Shown piece by piece: positions 18,779 to 29,634 of a stretch of 64,000 nucleotides of DNA. Source of the DNA: Paracamarosporium sp. OC-R06-R3 (Eukaryota; Ascomycota; Dothideomycetes; Pleosporales; Didymosphaeriaceae); the NCBI GenBank assembly GCA_019828545.1, contig JACVRA010000424.1:62001-126000 (forward strand). Direction: 5' to 3'. The notes under the pieces are model-generated. The model saw only the letters and a list, made by a program, of their open reading frames with translations. It had not been told where the DNA came from and made no database searches. A program made the translations under genes and the position numbers. Positions within the stretch are counted from its first letter, which is position 1. Each line of letters opens with the position of its first letter.

Positions 18779-21653
18779 CTAATTAACGCGGACTACCGTC
18801 TCCATAGGCGGCAAATGCGGCAAGTCTTTTTCCTTCCCTCTGCCTCGTTCCTCCTTTGGCGGCGTGGGCGGCCCCGAATGCCGCTGGTTGTACCCCGGAT
18901 CTTTTGGCGGCGTCGGCGGGCGTACTTCGCTCGCACCTGTTCCCGAGTCCTTGGGTGGTGTGGGTGGCGGCCGTCCACCGCTCTGATCCCGCTCTCGAGA
19001 TGCATTCTGGAGGCCGCGGTCTTCCTGGCGGAGAGGCGGCGCTGCGAGGCTGGTGTCTGTGCTCCGTGCGCTCCGACCGCCCGTACTTGAGGTCTCCTGG
19101 GCCTCTTCTACGACGGGGAGCGTAGTGCCCAGCTCGCCCCGCTCTGCTGACGGGCTGCGTACGATGCGCATCTCCCGCTTGGGGATGTCTTCTTCGCTAG
19201 CGCCGTGGCGTTTCGTGTGCTCTGCTTGGTTGTGGGCCTTGAGGAAGACCTTCTCGGTGGATTCCCGCTCGCTGCGAGTGTTGTTAACTCCCGAAAGGAC
19301 AGGGTCGCTGGGAGTGTGTGCGGACTCTTCGGCTTTTTCTCGCTCAGCGGCTTCTCGTGTTTTGGTGACGCCGCTGATGAACTTGATAAATCTGTCGCCG
19401 TATCTTTCGGGCGGGATGGCTGAAATCTGTGATTCCTCGTTCGACAAGCCCTTCCATCGGTGCTCTATGCGTTTGATGAGGTTGTACTGCACTCATTAGT
19501 CACGATTCCGGTCGAGGTCATTCATTACTTACATGCGTCAGGCAGTCGATGATTCCGAGGTAGTATATCTCTTCGCCCGGTGCATCATCCTCGTGCGTAG
19601 CCCTGAAACCACCATCGTCTACGTAGAAGTAGTTGTTCTTCTGCTGGCCCTGCAACTCATCAGGCATCTTGGTCGCCGTCTGGTCCATGGGCACAGGCTT
19701 CTGCGTCTTGATCATCTGCCTTAGCTCCTTGGCCTTCCTCGCGCTTTCCAGCTTGGACGGCGTTCGTGTGAGCAAGTTAGGCTGGGGGTCCTCGGCCTGC
19801 TCGCCACCCGGCTGGAATACTTGCAACGTCTTGTCTCGCAGGTTCTCCTCGTTACCCTTCTCCAAGTCGTGAATGCCGATAAGCATGGAGTAGTCCATGA
19901 TGTGCAGCTTCTGCAGGAGCTTGACGTCCCTTTGCATCTGCTCGACAAACGCCTTCTTCTTCGATGGCCCAAACTCCAGATGCTGATCCCGCCGCAGCCA
20001 GTTGAGGTCCTTCAACGTGGCACGCGGGTTCTCCTCGAGCCCCTCCTCCTTGAAATCTCGTCCAATCGTCGAACCCTTCAAATCAAATGTGCGGTGGATA
20101 TCTCGATGCGGGGGAAATAGATTGTTCATGACAACAAAATGGATCTTGCGACCGTAGGGTATCTTTACGCGATGAAGGCCATAAAACTGAGACAGCAGGG
20201 TATTTGGGTTCTCTTGGACGTGGTTGTAGTAGTCCTTGAGGATCTTTCGGAGAAACTTGTGTTCGCCGTGATGAATGGTTTTGATGATGTATTTGTAATC
20301 TCGTGAGAAATAGAAGAAGCTCCCGCTCTTGCCGGGTGAGCCCAGCTCGGACAGGATGTATTTGCTGGTCAGCGACACGAGGTAGTCGGCGGGATCCAGC
20401 CCGAAGATGGAACGGAGATGGCGGAAGACCCAGGGTGCGTAGTCCTTGAACTTGAAGTCGTACTTTGCGGATGGCGTGAGTTCATTTCCGGCACTGCGAG
20501 CTTGTCAGCATGGCGAACACGAAAACAGCAATTTTCTAGGAGAATCACACGATAGACGGAATGAGAATACGAGAGTTGACAATAGGAAATCGTCCAGCAC
20601 GTACATGTCGAAAGAGAACTTGTGCTTCGCGTCAAAGTCAGCGTCGGTGAGGTCTCGGTCCATCTTCGCATTGGTCCGCGACACGGTGAAGCGAATGCCC
20701 GTGAGCATGTTGTAGGCAGTGACCCAATTGACGTGGTTCTGGTCCACCTTTGTGCCAACGACAACGCGGTCGTCATCGTCGTCGTCCCTTCGCTTCCTCT
20801 TGCTGGCGCGCTTCTGCTTGATGTGTTCGGCCCACCGCGCGGCGTCTTCGTCCTGGGGCACGTCGTCGAGATGCATGTCGGAGTGAATGGACCGCGTGGC
20901 CCGGCGTGCAAGGGACATGGACCCCCGGCGGCGGGTGGGGGTGTTTACGGGGGAGAATCTGCCGCTCGCGGTCGCGACGTCATCGGTGGTGTTGTTGTTG
21001 TTGTTGTTGTTTCGGAGGCTCTGGGCACGCGCGGCGGAGACGCTGGGCACCTCGAGCGTGTGTCGGTGCTGCAGGCGGTAGGGCGACTCGGCAGGGCTTG
21101 GGGTGCTGTGGTTGAAGGCGGGCGGCGAGGATACGCGGTAGGTCGAACCGGGAACCTGCAGGTTGTTCTGCGACTCGGCCGTGGGCTTGGGCTGGGCGGC
21201 GGCCAAGTCCTTGCGGGCGTCTTTGTGGGCGTCTTGGGAGCCCCGCGCGTTCAGGGAGACGTGTGTGGTTTTGCAGCCGTCCTGCATCTCACTACCGTGG
21301 ACCGACGCGAAGTAGCCGTCATCCCTGCCAGATAGCTCGCCGGAGTTGATCCGTGGTTCCGACGTGTTCAAGGGACTTTGTTTGCCAACACCCCAACCCC
21401 GCTGTGTGTTTACACTGCCATCCGTCTGCGACGCCCGCTTCTCGCCGTGCGACGGCTGCACGGGTCGCCCGTTGGGTATGGCCTGCATGGCTGCGCCGTT
21501 GGTGGGCTTGCCGTTCATGGCAGGCAAGTCGCCATGGTGGACCTTCTCTGCATATTCGCCGCCGAAGAGGGACTTGTCGGACAGGGAGCGGGTGGGCAGG
21601 GTGTAGGTGGAGATGGTGTGGCCGTGGGTGGTAGAGTCGCTCTGGTCGGGCAT
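18779..21653 (-). CDS. MSS4: Phosphatidylinositol-4-phosphate 5-kinase (Mss4)
   Basis: Three exons on the minus strand: 21653-20605, 20493-19533, 19486-18779 (905 residues, frame closed). The enzyme makes PI(4,5)P2 at the plasma membrane. The N-terminal ~330 residues are disordered and include a poly-Asn run encoded by a GTT/AAC microsatellite. The kinase core (about 335-720) shows [43 protein letters not shown] (ATP-loop region), [10 protein letters not shown] with the catalytic Lys, [27 protein letters not shown] and the activation loop ending [13 protein letters not shown]. The C-terminus carries three PPTPPK units (residues ~842-881). The frame also has an ATG at 21683, ten codons upstream; 21653 was chosen for the better fit to the ordinary N-terminus, without proof. 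The splice junction DCLTH/YNL restores the conserved sequence. Confidence 0.93.
20990..21012. repeat. GTT microsatellite encoding poly-Asn in Mss4
   Basis: Seven GTT triplets on the plus strand read as a run of Asn codons in the disordered N-terminal part of Mss4. A length change would alter the protein but not the frame. Confidence 0.8.
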
Positions 21654-23135
21654 CGTCCGAGGAGCGACAACGGTCGCAATCATATGCGGGCGGACCACTC
21701 GAGCGAATTGCGGGTGGGCAGCCAGGACTCGGGTGGTGTCGCGGTGGGCGTGGGCGTGGACGAGGGCGAGGGCGAGGAGCGGTTGCGGTTGCGGTGTGTG
21801 GTGCCGGGTGGTTGCTATGGCGTTGTCCCGCGAATTGATGGGCTCGTCGGGCGGTGCAGGGCGGTGGGGCGCGGCGGGAGGGCAGCAGCACGCAGGACGG
21901 GCAAAGAGTCGTGCAGGAATGGGCGTGCAAGTGCGGAGGGGGAAGAATGGCCGGTGGAGAGCGCTGGAGACGTTGTGTCGAGACAAAGCACAGAAGCAAG
22001 GCACTGGTCAGCTTCGCAAGGGTCCGTGGCCTGCTCGCCAAGCAGATAAGTGCCAGCCGCGCCGGCAAACGGGTCGAGATTGACTGCACCACGGCCACTG
22101 AGAGCTGGGACCTGGCACGCCGCGCGGAGCTGGGGCGCCTGCTTATGCTGCTGCTGCTACGACGACGACGACTGCTGCTGCTGCTACTACTACGCCTGCG
22201 CGCGCCGTACGGAATGCCGTGTGCACACCACGGACGACGGCGGTCGGATGGTGGCATCAGGGGAGCGCTTTGGTGAAATTGGGCGGCGGAAGCGGTTAGC
22301 GTGGGCGCCGCTCCAGCCTCACAGCCACACCGAGCGGGTCTGGCGTCGTCGTCTGTCTTTTCCCCAGCATATCCTCGCTGCTGAGCACCCAGAGCCCCCT
22401 TTCGAAACAAATCTCCCGCCCTGCCGAGAGCCGCCTTTCGCTGTGCCCTGACTCTGCCAACGGCGCCCACGCTGCCTGGCGGGCCGCAGCCCTGCAGGGA
22501 GTGTTCCGCCCTCGTGTCGCTCGGGGCGGATGCTGGAACATCCGCCCAGAATAGCAACTCTTATACATGCCTGTCGCTGTCATGCTTTTTCTGCTTGTGG
22601 CCATGTCCTGCGAGCGCGGTGCTACCTTGAAACAGCTGAGTGTGCTGATTTGTCCGTCCGCCGCCGTCATCTCACCGCGTTGATGTCGTCCCTGGCCGAC
22701 GCTGAATCTCCGAGCGGAACAAAGGCCTGACAACACGCACGCCTCTCAGCCACTGCTGACTTTTAGCCCAACTGAGCCACAGTGCGCGGTATACGCTCTA
22801 CATGGTACGCTCCACGCTGAACCTCTTGGCTCGACGTAGTGAGTATCATGGTCAACCTTCTTGAACATCTCAGCGACCGAGCAATGCATCCGTCTGATCC
22901 GTCTCTTCTGATCTCTCTTCTCTTCTCTCATTCTCACAACAGCACACCATGGCGGGGCTGATTGGTCTAATCCCCTCCTGTAGTTTACAAAGCGACGTCA
23001 ATCACGCATATTTATAATACACTTCAGATACACCTGCATCAGCACAACATGTCCCCCAATTGCTACACATCCACATAAAAAAAATCCAAACCTACCAACA
23101 ACTCCACCCCTCACCTCACGCCCGCCCAACCAACC
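21654..23135. other. Head-to-head intergenic region Mss4 - epoxide hydrolase
   Basis: 1.5 kb. The first ~350 nt continue the Mss4 frame without a further ATG beyond 21683, probably 5' UTR. A mixed CTG/ACG triplet-repeat tract lies at about 22140-22200. Other frames at 21850-22740 overlap on both strands and look like GC-rich by-products. I see no further gene. Confidence 0.5.
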
Positions 23136-24164
23136 ATGGACTTCCTCACCGCCGCCGACCTCACCCTCCCCAACGGCGAAACAACCCGCTACTACGACAG
23201 CGGCCCCAACCACGGCACCCCCCTCATCTTCATCCACGGCTGGCCAGACCTCGCCCAATCGTGGCACCACCAACTCCGGCACTTCTCCCGCAACCCCCGC
23301 TACCGCGTCCTCGCCCTCGACATGCGCGGCTACGGCCACTCGTCCGCCCCGCGCGACAAACGCGCCTACAGCCTGGAAGCCCTCTCCACAGAACTCACCC
23401 ACTTCGCCGCCGCCCTCGGCATCCACCGCGCCATCTGGATCGGCCACGACTGGGGCTGCGGCGTGCTCAGCGCCCTCGCCGCACACCGCCCAGACCTCTT
23501 CCTCGGGCTGGTCCTCCTCTCCGTGCCCTACCGCTCCCTCGAGCTCGGCCTGCACCACCTCGTCTCCCTGGTCAACCGCGACATCTACCCTGAGAAAGAG
23601 TTCCCCTTCGGCCAGTGGGAGTACATGGTGTGCTACGAGCGGTTCCCGGACGAGAGCGTGGAAGCGCATGCTGCCGCGCCCATCGGCAGAGTAACCAGAG
23701 TGCGATATGCCCCGCACGACGCCTCGCAGTACGGGACGCCGGCGCACACGAGCCGCACGCTGCGAACGGGCTGGTTCAGCGGGCACCCGGAGCGCCTCCC
23801 GGACGTGCCGCTCGAGCGCACGTCGCTGGACGAGTCGCTGTATGCTGCGCTGCTGGGTAGCTTTGAGAGACATGGCTTTTTCCCCCCGACCGCGTACTAT
23901 CTTAATCACGACGTTAATGCGGAGTTTGCGCGGAGTGCGGTCAACGGGGGTGTGCTGGAGTTCCCGCTGCTGTATGTCGATTCGAAGTTTGATGCTATTT
24001 GCTCGCCTAGCACGACGCCGGGCATGGGCGAGGGCCAGAAGGCGTTCGCGAGGGATCTCACGGTTGAGACGGTCGAGGGGGCGCATTGGGTGATGCTGGA
24101 GAAGCCTGCAGAGGTCATTGATGCGCTTGAGAGGTGGTTGGTGAGGTTTGAGGGAGGGAAATAG
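23136..24164 (+). CDS. Alpha/beta hydrolase, epoxide-hydrolase type
   Basis: An intronless frame of 342 residues. The oxyanion motif HGWPD is at 34-38, RGYGHSSAP at ~64-72, and the nucleophile elbow GHDWGC places the catalytic Asp at 105. The catalytic His lies in GAHWVMLEKP at ~317, with an acidic residue probable in LYVDSKFDAI. Asp (not Ser) in the elbow together with HGWPD points to soluble epoxide hydrolases or haloalkane dehalogenase relatives. Two lid tyrosines are needed for epoxide opening and several Tyr are present (SVPYRS, TAYYLNH). There is no signal peptide, so it is probably cytosolic or peroxisomal, with detoxification or fatty-acid epoxide hydrolysis as the likely role. The coding sequence is strongly C-rich in its first half and G-rich in its second (see findings). 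It converges on the sirtuin gene with 182 nt between. Confidence 0.85.
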   Translation: MDFLTAADLTLPNGETTRYYDSGPNHGTPLIFIHGWPDLAQSWHHQLRHFSRNPRYRVLALDMRGYGHSSAPRDKRAYSLEALSTELTHFAAALGIHRAIWIGHDWGCGVLSALAAHRPDLFLGLVLLSVPYRSLELGLHHLVSLVNRDIYPEKEFPFGQWEYMVCYERFPDESVEAHAAAPIGRVTRVRYAPHDASQYGTPAHTSRTLRTGWFSGHPERLPDVPLERTSLDESLYAALLGSFERHGFFPPTAYYLNHDVNAEFARSAVNGGVLEFPLLYVDSKFDAICSPSTTPGMGEGQKAFARDLTVETVEGAHWVMLEKPAEVIDALERWLVRFEGGK

Positions 24165-24280
24165 GGAGGGGAAGATTCGACATCAGTGGGTGTGTCTTGT
24201 TGTTTCGTTTTCTTAGGCTGAGGTCATGGGGATATATCATACCATACCAATTAGGCATGTATGCATGCATGCATGGGTGG

Positions 24281-24309
24281 GTGGATGGATGGATGGATGG
24301 ATGGATGGA
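24281..24309. repeat. GGAT tetranucleotide repeat
   Basis: About seven copies of GGAT, preceded by a short ATGC repeat (24262-24274), lie between the stops of two convergent genes. Confidence 0.85.
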
Positions 24310-24346
24310 AATGTGCATACACGCAGATTCCATTCATTCCCAACCC

Positions 24347-25742
24347 TCACTGCCGCCTCACCTCCCACTCCTTCGTCCAAACATCATACTCCAGCGCATA
24401 CAAACTCGTCCCGCCAGCCTCCCCGGGATACGCATGCGCAACAACCAAATTCGGCTCCCCATAATGCCCCATGAACTCGAGCTCAATCCTGACCTCCGCG
24501 CCCACAGCAAGCTCCTCGCGCAACCCCAGCACAAAAGGCTCCGTCTTGACCCCCCGTCTACTCCCCTCTATCCTGACCGAGCGCAGAAACGACGCAGGCG
24601 TGTCGTCCACGTCCACGCCCGCCACGCTAACCTGATGCCTATCGCTATGCTGCGACTTCACGCCGACGATGAGCCGCCTCCGCAGCACAAACGGCGGAAT
24701 CAATATCCCCAGCCTCTCCATCACGCCCGTCATAAGCTCGTCCGTGCGCGCATACACGCGCAACTCCTTATCCGCGACATCGTCCAGCGGCGTAGATTGC
24801 AGATTGCATATCGCGAGCTTAGCCTTCTTACTCCTGCCCACGGCCTCGGGGATGCTATTCGCGGGGGTCACGCGGCACGAGGAGCCGAGCACGATGCAGA
24901 GGTCTGCCTTTTTGGCGTGCGCTGCGGCCCGCGTGAAGGCCTGCTTGGGCAGGTCCTCGCCGAAGTTGATGATTGTGTCGTGCAGGGCGCCTGTGCAGTT
25001 TGGCATGGCGCACTTGCGGCCCGTGCGGTGGTCCGAGTAGGATTTCTCGTAGGTGGAGACCGCGCGGAAGTCTGGTCGGTGGGATGGTTTGTTAGATAGT
25101 TTTGGTTGGAGTGGTGGTGTAGGCTGTCTGTGGTGAAGGAAGCGAGAGAGAAAGCGAGAACGAGAGCGAAAACGAGAGAGCGAACACGAGAGAGCGAGAA
25201 AGAGAAAGAAAGAAAAAACGGCCTACCTCGTATGTATTCCTTCCCACACTCCATGCAATACTCTCTATTGCTGTTCCCGTGTAACTCTGATATCCGGTCC
25301 TAATACCCACACCATTTAGCACCCTGTACTACCACCCCCATGACCCAACCCCAAAACAGAAAAGAAAGAAAAAGTAAATCACAAAACTAACAGGCAGAAT
25401 CCCACTCCGTCGATGCAACCCATCGCAATTCTGACTAACCACGTACTTCAACAGGCCCTTCTCTTGCAGCGCTACAAGCGCCATGTGCGTCGCCGTAGGC
25501 ACCGCCTGCAGCGTCTTGTTCCCATCAAAATGCAGCTCTTTCCCCTGCGCGCGCTTCGTCCACGCTCCTTCCGGCCCTCTGAAGTCTGGGATACCTGCGG
25601 ACGTGGAGATGCCCGCGCCTGTGTACACAATCACGTGTTTTGCCTTCTGGATGAGGGCCGCGAGTTGGGAGGCGACGGCGTCGATTTTGGAGGGCGGGTC
25701 GAAGCGCTCTGTTTCTGCGACTGCGGGGGCGGTGAGGTCCAT
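24347..25742 (-). CDS. Sirtuin, NAD-dependent protein deacylase of the SIRT6/SIRT7 type
   Basis: Three exons on the minus strand: 25742-25392, 25299-25227, 25071-24347 (382 residues, frame closed). NAD-site motifs are visible: YTGAGISTSAGIPDFRGPEG (40-59), VVSQNCDGLHRRSG (101-114) and the catalytic His124 in ISELHGN. Zinc ligands are Cys132 and Cys135 (CMEC) and a second pair in KCAMPNC after intron 2. NFGEDLP, VLGSSCRVTPA and LAICNLQSTPLD complete the Rossmann domain. The GIPDFRGPEGAWT variant and the short zinc module match class IV (SIRT6/7-like), which act on histone H3 or other nuclear proteins. The C-terminal ~120 residues form an extra beta-rich part (FLRSVRIEG, VRIELEFMGHYG). Intron 2 (25072-25226) is almost pure pyrimidine on the coding strand. 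Confidence 0.9.
25135..25220. repeat. Long purine/pyrimidine mirror-like tract inside a sirtuin intron
   Basis: About 85 nt of nearly uninterrupted GA-rich sequence on the plus strand (pyrimidine on the coding strand), made of GAGA, GCGA and AACGAGA units. It sits inside intron 2 of the sirtuin gene and could form triplex DNA. Confidence 0.75.
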
Positions 25743-26378
25743 TTTGGGGGCTATGCAGTGCTGTCTGTGTCTACTGTTGCTTATTTATACTTTTTTGTTG
25801 ATGTTTGTTGCGGAGGATGATGGCTGGTTGCCTGGTGTATTGAGGCTGCTAACTGCTTTTGTACTAGTGTTGGGGAGTGCTCACCTTGTATCTTTTTCCC
25901 CATGCGATAATTTGTAATGGAAAAGGGATTGATCGTATGGGTCTTGGGATTCTTTTTCCCAGGGCATTTTTCGAAGAATGGTAGAGCCTGGAAGTCTACA
26001 GTGCACTGAGCTGTTCTACTAGTTTATTTACCAATCTATCCTGCAATTGCTTGAGTACAGTGTTTAGATAAAATGTTACATGAACTCTGGGTTCAGCCAG
26101 AACCTTCAACTGAAAGAGCGCAATAATTGCAATAGAGCGATATATTTTCCTGGTTTGTACCTACGATGAAAGATCCAGCTTCTCATATGGAAGACTCTAT
26201 GCAATAGGCGGATGAAGAACAGCGAGTGAAGGAGACGGTAGCGGCAATATTAGAGGAGAGGGTGAGGAACTTAGTACAAAGACTTTGGTAGATGCGGGAA
26301 GAAAGCTCGGAATATGTTTGTGTTGCTCAAGCAAGGGTATCATTTCGTAGCTGTCTGTTCGCAATTCGTTGATCTATG
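25743..26378. other. Intergenic region sirtuin - prefoldin 6
   Basis: 636 nt between two minus-strand genes. It is moderately AT-rich and no reading frame of note is visible. It should hold the sirtuin promoter and the prefoldin 3' UTR. Confidence 0.5.
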
Positions 26379-26958
26379 TTACGCCGCCGCTTCCTGCGAT
26401 TGCTGTGCCGCGGACTGTATTTGGATGATCTATCATCGCATTAGCATTTTCCAAGCCTCTTCAGTATGTCAAATTGGCAGCCTTACATCCATCTTGACCT
26501 TCTCGCTCTTGTCCTGAGTATCCTTGATCTGCTTTTCTATCCGCGAACTGCCGTGCAAATCCGTCAGCACTCGAGCACCTAAGCTCCCAAAATGCTCACA
26601 CGTACATTTCCTTGTTAATGAACTCCAGACGCGCGTTGACCGACATGACAGCCTCGGTCTTGTCCTGCTTCAAGAGCACCGGCCCAATTTGCTTGTAGAT
26701 GTTCGCATCGTCGGCGAGGAGGTCGAATTCCTGGCTTCCTGTCAGCGCGGATCATTTGCACATGTCTCTTCGGCCCACCTTCTTGACGGTCGTGTTTTCC
26801 TGCTGCTGCGACTCGAGCTTCTGGCGCGCCTCTACCTCGCTGGAAAGTTCTGAAATGGATCAGCGGTACTCTTCAAAAGGTTGCGGGAGCAGCTGACCGC
26901 CCTGCAGCTTCTGGTAGTCGTCGGACAGCGCCTGCAGCTTCTTCTGCACGTCGCTCAT
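26379..26958 (-). CDS. YKE2: Prefoldin subunit 6 (beta-type)
   Basis: Five short exons on the minus strand: 26958-26898, 26849-26779, 26730-26606, 26547-26487, 26414-26379 (117 residues, frame closed). The product begins MSDVQKKLQALSDDYQKLQG. It has a central beta-hairpin segment (FDLLADDANIYKQIGPVLLKQD, in which YKxIGPVL is the subunit-6 signature) and a second coiled coil (RIEKQIKDTQDKSEKVK). The C-terminus is SAAQQSQEAAA. Length and layout match Pfd6/Yke2. Prefoldin is a six-subunit co-chaperone that passes nascent actin and tubulin to the CCT chaperonin. No single exon would be recognised alone. The gene is head-to-head with VPS4. Confidence 0.9.
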
Positions 26959-27334
26959 GGTGGCTGGAGATGTCAAAAGTTTTTGGAACGTCGTCGCGTG
27001 GGGTTGAAGTGCTGCCGACTGTATCGGAACTAGCGTCACTGCGGGGTTCTGTGCGACCTTGCCCTAGCAACGCTCTCTGGTACCGACCTCCCATCCTTCG
27101 CTGTCTGCCTACCATACGCCGTACGCGGACACGCCCTGGTCTTCGCTCTGTTCTTGCGCCCTGTGACGACGCCGTATTTCAACGCCGCCGAGAAGCTTCG
27201 CTGCGCCCGATCGTGCGACCAACATCAACCTAGACTTTGCCCCGCGGCCTCTCCACGATTTCACCCTCGACACGCGATTGACTGGTATCGCACATAGCAT
27301 TTGTCTCAGATACTACGAAGGACCAGCACGCACG
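26959..27334. promoter_or_regulatory. Shared head-to-head promoter region, prefoldin 6 / Vps4
   Basis: 376 nt between the two start codons, with no further gene. Both genes are broadly expressed housekeeping genes, so a bidirectional promoter is likely. Confidence 0.5.
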
Positions 27335-28947
27335 ATGAGCAACGCAGACTTCCTGGGCCGCGCCATCGAGACGGTGAAGAAGGCAATTGAGACGGATACG
27401 GCAGGCGAATATGAGAAGGCATACCAGCTGTACTATAGTGCACGTGAGTTAAACTGGCCTTCGTCCCGCATGGATATATACTGACGCGCTGCAGTCGAGC
27501 TGTTTATGCTCGCCCTGAAATGTACGTTTGCTCGGTTCTCAGCGCGCTTGACCACCCGCGCCGCCTCACCGCCACTATACTGACGATGCGAAGGGGAGAA
27601 GAACCAGAAGTCAAAGGAGATGATACGGGGGAAGGTAGCAGAGTACATGGAGCGCGCCGAGAAGCTCAAGACACACTTAAATCAAAACGACGATGCAAAT
27701 CGCAAGAAACCCTCGGCCATGGGCGCAAATGGTAAGGCAGCAGGAGGCAGTGGCAAGGGCGGAAAGTATGCTTTGATCCACCGAGAAGCTTCCGTTCGAT
27801 CATACTAAGACCATCGTAGAGACGACGACGAAGAGGAACAAGATGCCGACTCGAAGAAGCTCCGCGGCGCGCTTGCTGGCGCCATCCTTACCGAGAAGCC
27901 CAACATCCGATGGGAGGACGTGGCAGGTCTGGAGGGAGCAAAGGAATCGCTGAAGGAGGCCGTCATATTACCCATCAAGTTCCCACATCTCTTCACCGGC
28001 AAGCGACAACCCTGGAAAGGCATATTACTCTACGGGCCGCCAGGTACGGGTAAGAGTTATCTGGCCAAAGCCGTAGCGACAGAAGCGAACAGCACGTTCT
28101 TCAGTGTATCAAGTTCTGACTTGGTGAGCAAATGGATGGGAGAATCAGAACGGTACGACGTCCCCCGTGCCCCAGCTCTTTGCAGCGACTGACCCGCCAT
28201 ACAGATTGGTAAAGCAGCTCTTCAACATGGCGCGCGAAAATAAACCCTCTATCATCTTCATCGACGAAATCGACGCCCTCTGCGGGCCCCGCGGCGAAGG
28301 CGAGTCCGAAGCCTCACGGCGCATCAAAACCGAGCTCCTCGTTCAAATGGACGGCGTAGGCAAGGACTCCCGCGGCGTCCTTATCCTCGGCGCAACAAAC
28401 ATCCCCTGGCAACTCGACGCTGCCATCCGCCGCCGCTTCCAACGGAGAGTCCACATCAGTTTGCCCGACCTCCCCGCCCGCATGAAGATGTTCGAGCTCG
28501 CCGTCGGATCTACCCCTTGCGAGCTCACGCAGCCTGACTACCGGAAGCTTGCAGAGCTCAGCGAGGGTTACTCGGGAAGCGACATCAGCATCGCGGTGCA
28601 GGACGCGCTCATGCAGCCCGTGCGACTCATCCAGACAGCCACACATTATAAGCCTGTGCGTATCCCCTCTCCCCTCTCTCCTTTCCACCAAACTAAAGCA
28701 AAAGCTAACCGAAACGTTACAGGCCGGCACTGTAGACGGCCAACAACAATGGACGCCCTGCTCGCCCGGCGACCCCGAAGCAAAAGAAATGTCCTGGACG
28801 GACCTCGACGGCGCACAGCTCGCCGAGCCGCCTCTCCGCGTAAAAGACTTCGTCAAGGCCATCAAAGCATCGCGGCCTACCGTATCGAAAGAGGATCTCA
28901 ATCGCAATTCAGAGTGGACTAAGGAGTTTGGCAGTGAAGGCGCGTAG
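27335..28947 (+). CDS. VPS4: AAA ATPase Vps4 (ESCRT-III disassembly)
   Basis: Six exons: 27335-27443, 27495-27521, 27594-27765, 27820-28152, 28205-28655, 28723-28947 (438 residues, frame closed). The MIT domain is at residues ~1-75 ([38 protein letters not shown]), followed by a short linker. The AAA domain has [21 protein letters not shown], Walker A GPPGTGKS, the pore-loop region [19 protein letters not shown], Walker [13 protein letters not shown] and arginine fingers in [10 protein letters not shown]. The Vps4-specific beta domain ([14 protein letters not shown]) and C-terminal helix ([13 protein letters not shown]) follow. Vps4 is an ATP-driven oligomer that pulls ESCRT-III filaments apart in multivesicular-body sorting and cytokinesis. 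Exon 2 is only 27 nt. Confidence 0.95.
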
Positions 28948-29634
28948 TCCGCTGCGGATTGGACTGGGCTGGAGTGGAGCGAGTTCGGCGTATATAAGGT
29001 CCTGTTTTGCTTCGTTTGCGACGGCTTGCTTGCGGCATACATTAGCGCGTTCTTGTTTGTGTCCATGGATCGATTGTGGTGCGGTGCGGTGCGGACGGAC
29101 TGACTACCCGGCGTTTTGTGGGGGTTTGGCTGTGTATGTCCGGCAGGTATTTAATTCTACAAGTTGAGAAATCGCACAGACATACATGCATGCATGCATG
29201 CAGACATGTACACGGGGCTATGTCCAGAATGGATGAATGTAGCGTATTCGTACAGCACACATTAGTATCACGATCCGCATTCCCCTGTTTGTTCAAAGCG
29301 ACGTTGAGTGTTTACATCCATCCGTTCCATTGAGTCTATAGATACCGCATGCACGAACCATCAACGCCAACAGCTTTGTCAGACGAGTGGATGCGTGCGA
29401 GCAACAAAGGGGCAGGAACACAAGCAAGGGAAGAAAAGGAAAGGGATCGAAGAGCAGGGGGAATCAGATGTTCAAACTCGCAAGCACACACACAGGCAAT
29501 AAGAAAACCCCGCCGCTGCCGCTGGCACAATGCCACACGCGGAAACATAGCCATCCAATCACTCACTCGCTCACTCCGTCTATCTATGTATCCCCCAATA
29601 CAGCATATGCTAGCCGCAACCGCTGTGTACGCGC
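28948..29634. other. Convergent intergenic region Vps4 - Kap121
   Basis: 687 nt between two stops. It holds GCGGT and ATGC tandem repeats (29078-29096, 29185-29202) and an A/G-rich tract near 29395-29460. No gene is visible; two 3' UTRs are expected. Confidence 0.5.
29185..29202. repeat. ATGC tetranucleotide repeat
   Basis: About four copies of the self-complementary unit ATGC lie between the convergent Vps4 and Kap121 genes. Confidence 0.8.

Noticed and set aside
20622..21335. 237-codon plus-strand frame and neighbours across Mss4
   Set aside because: Antisense by-product of the GC-rich coding sequence of Mss4.
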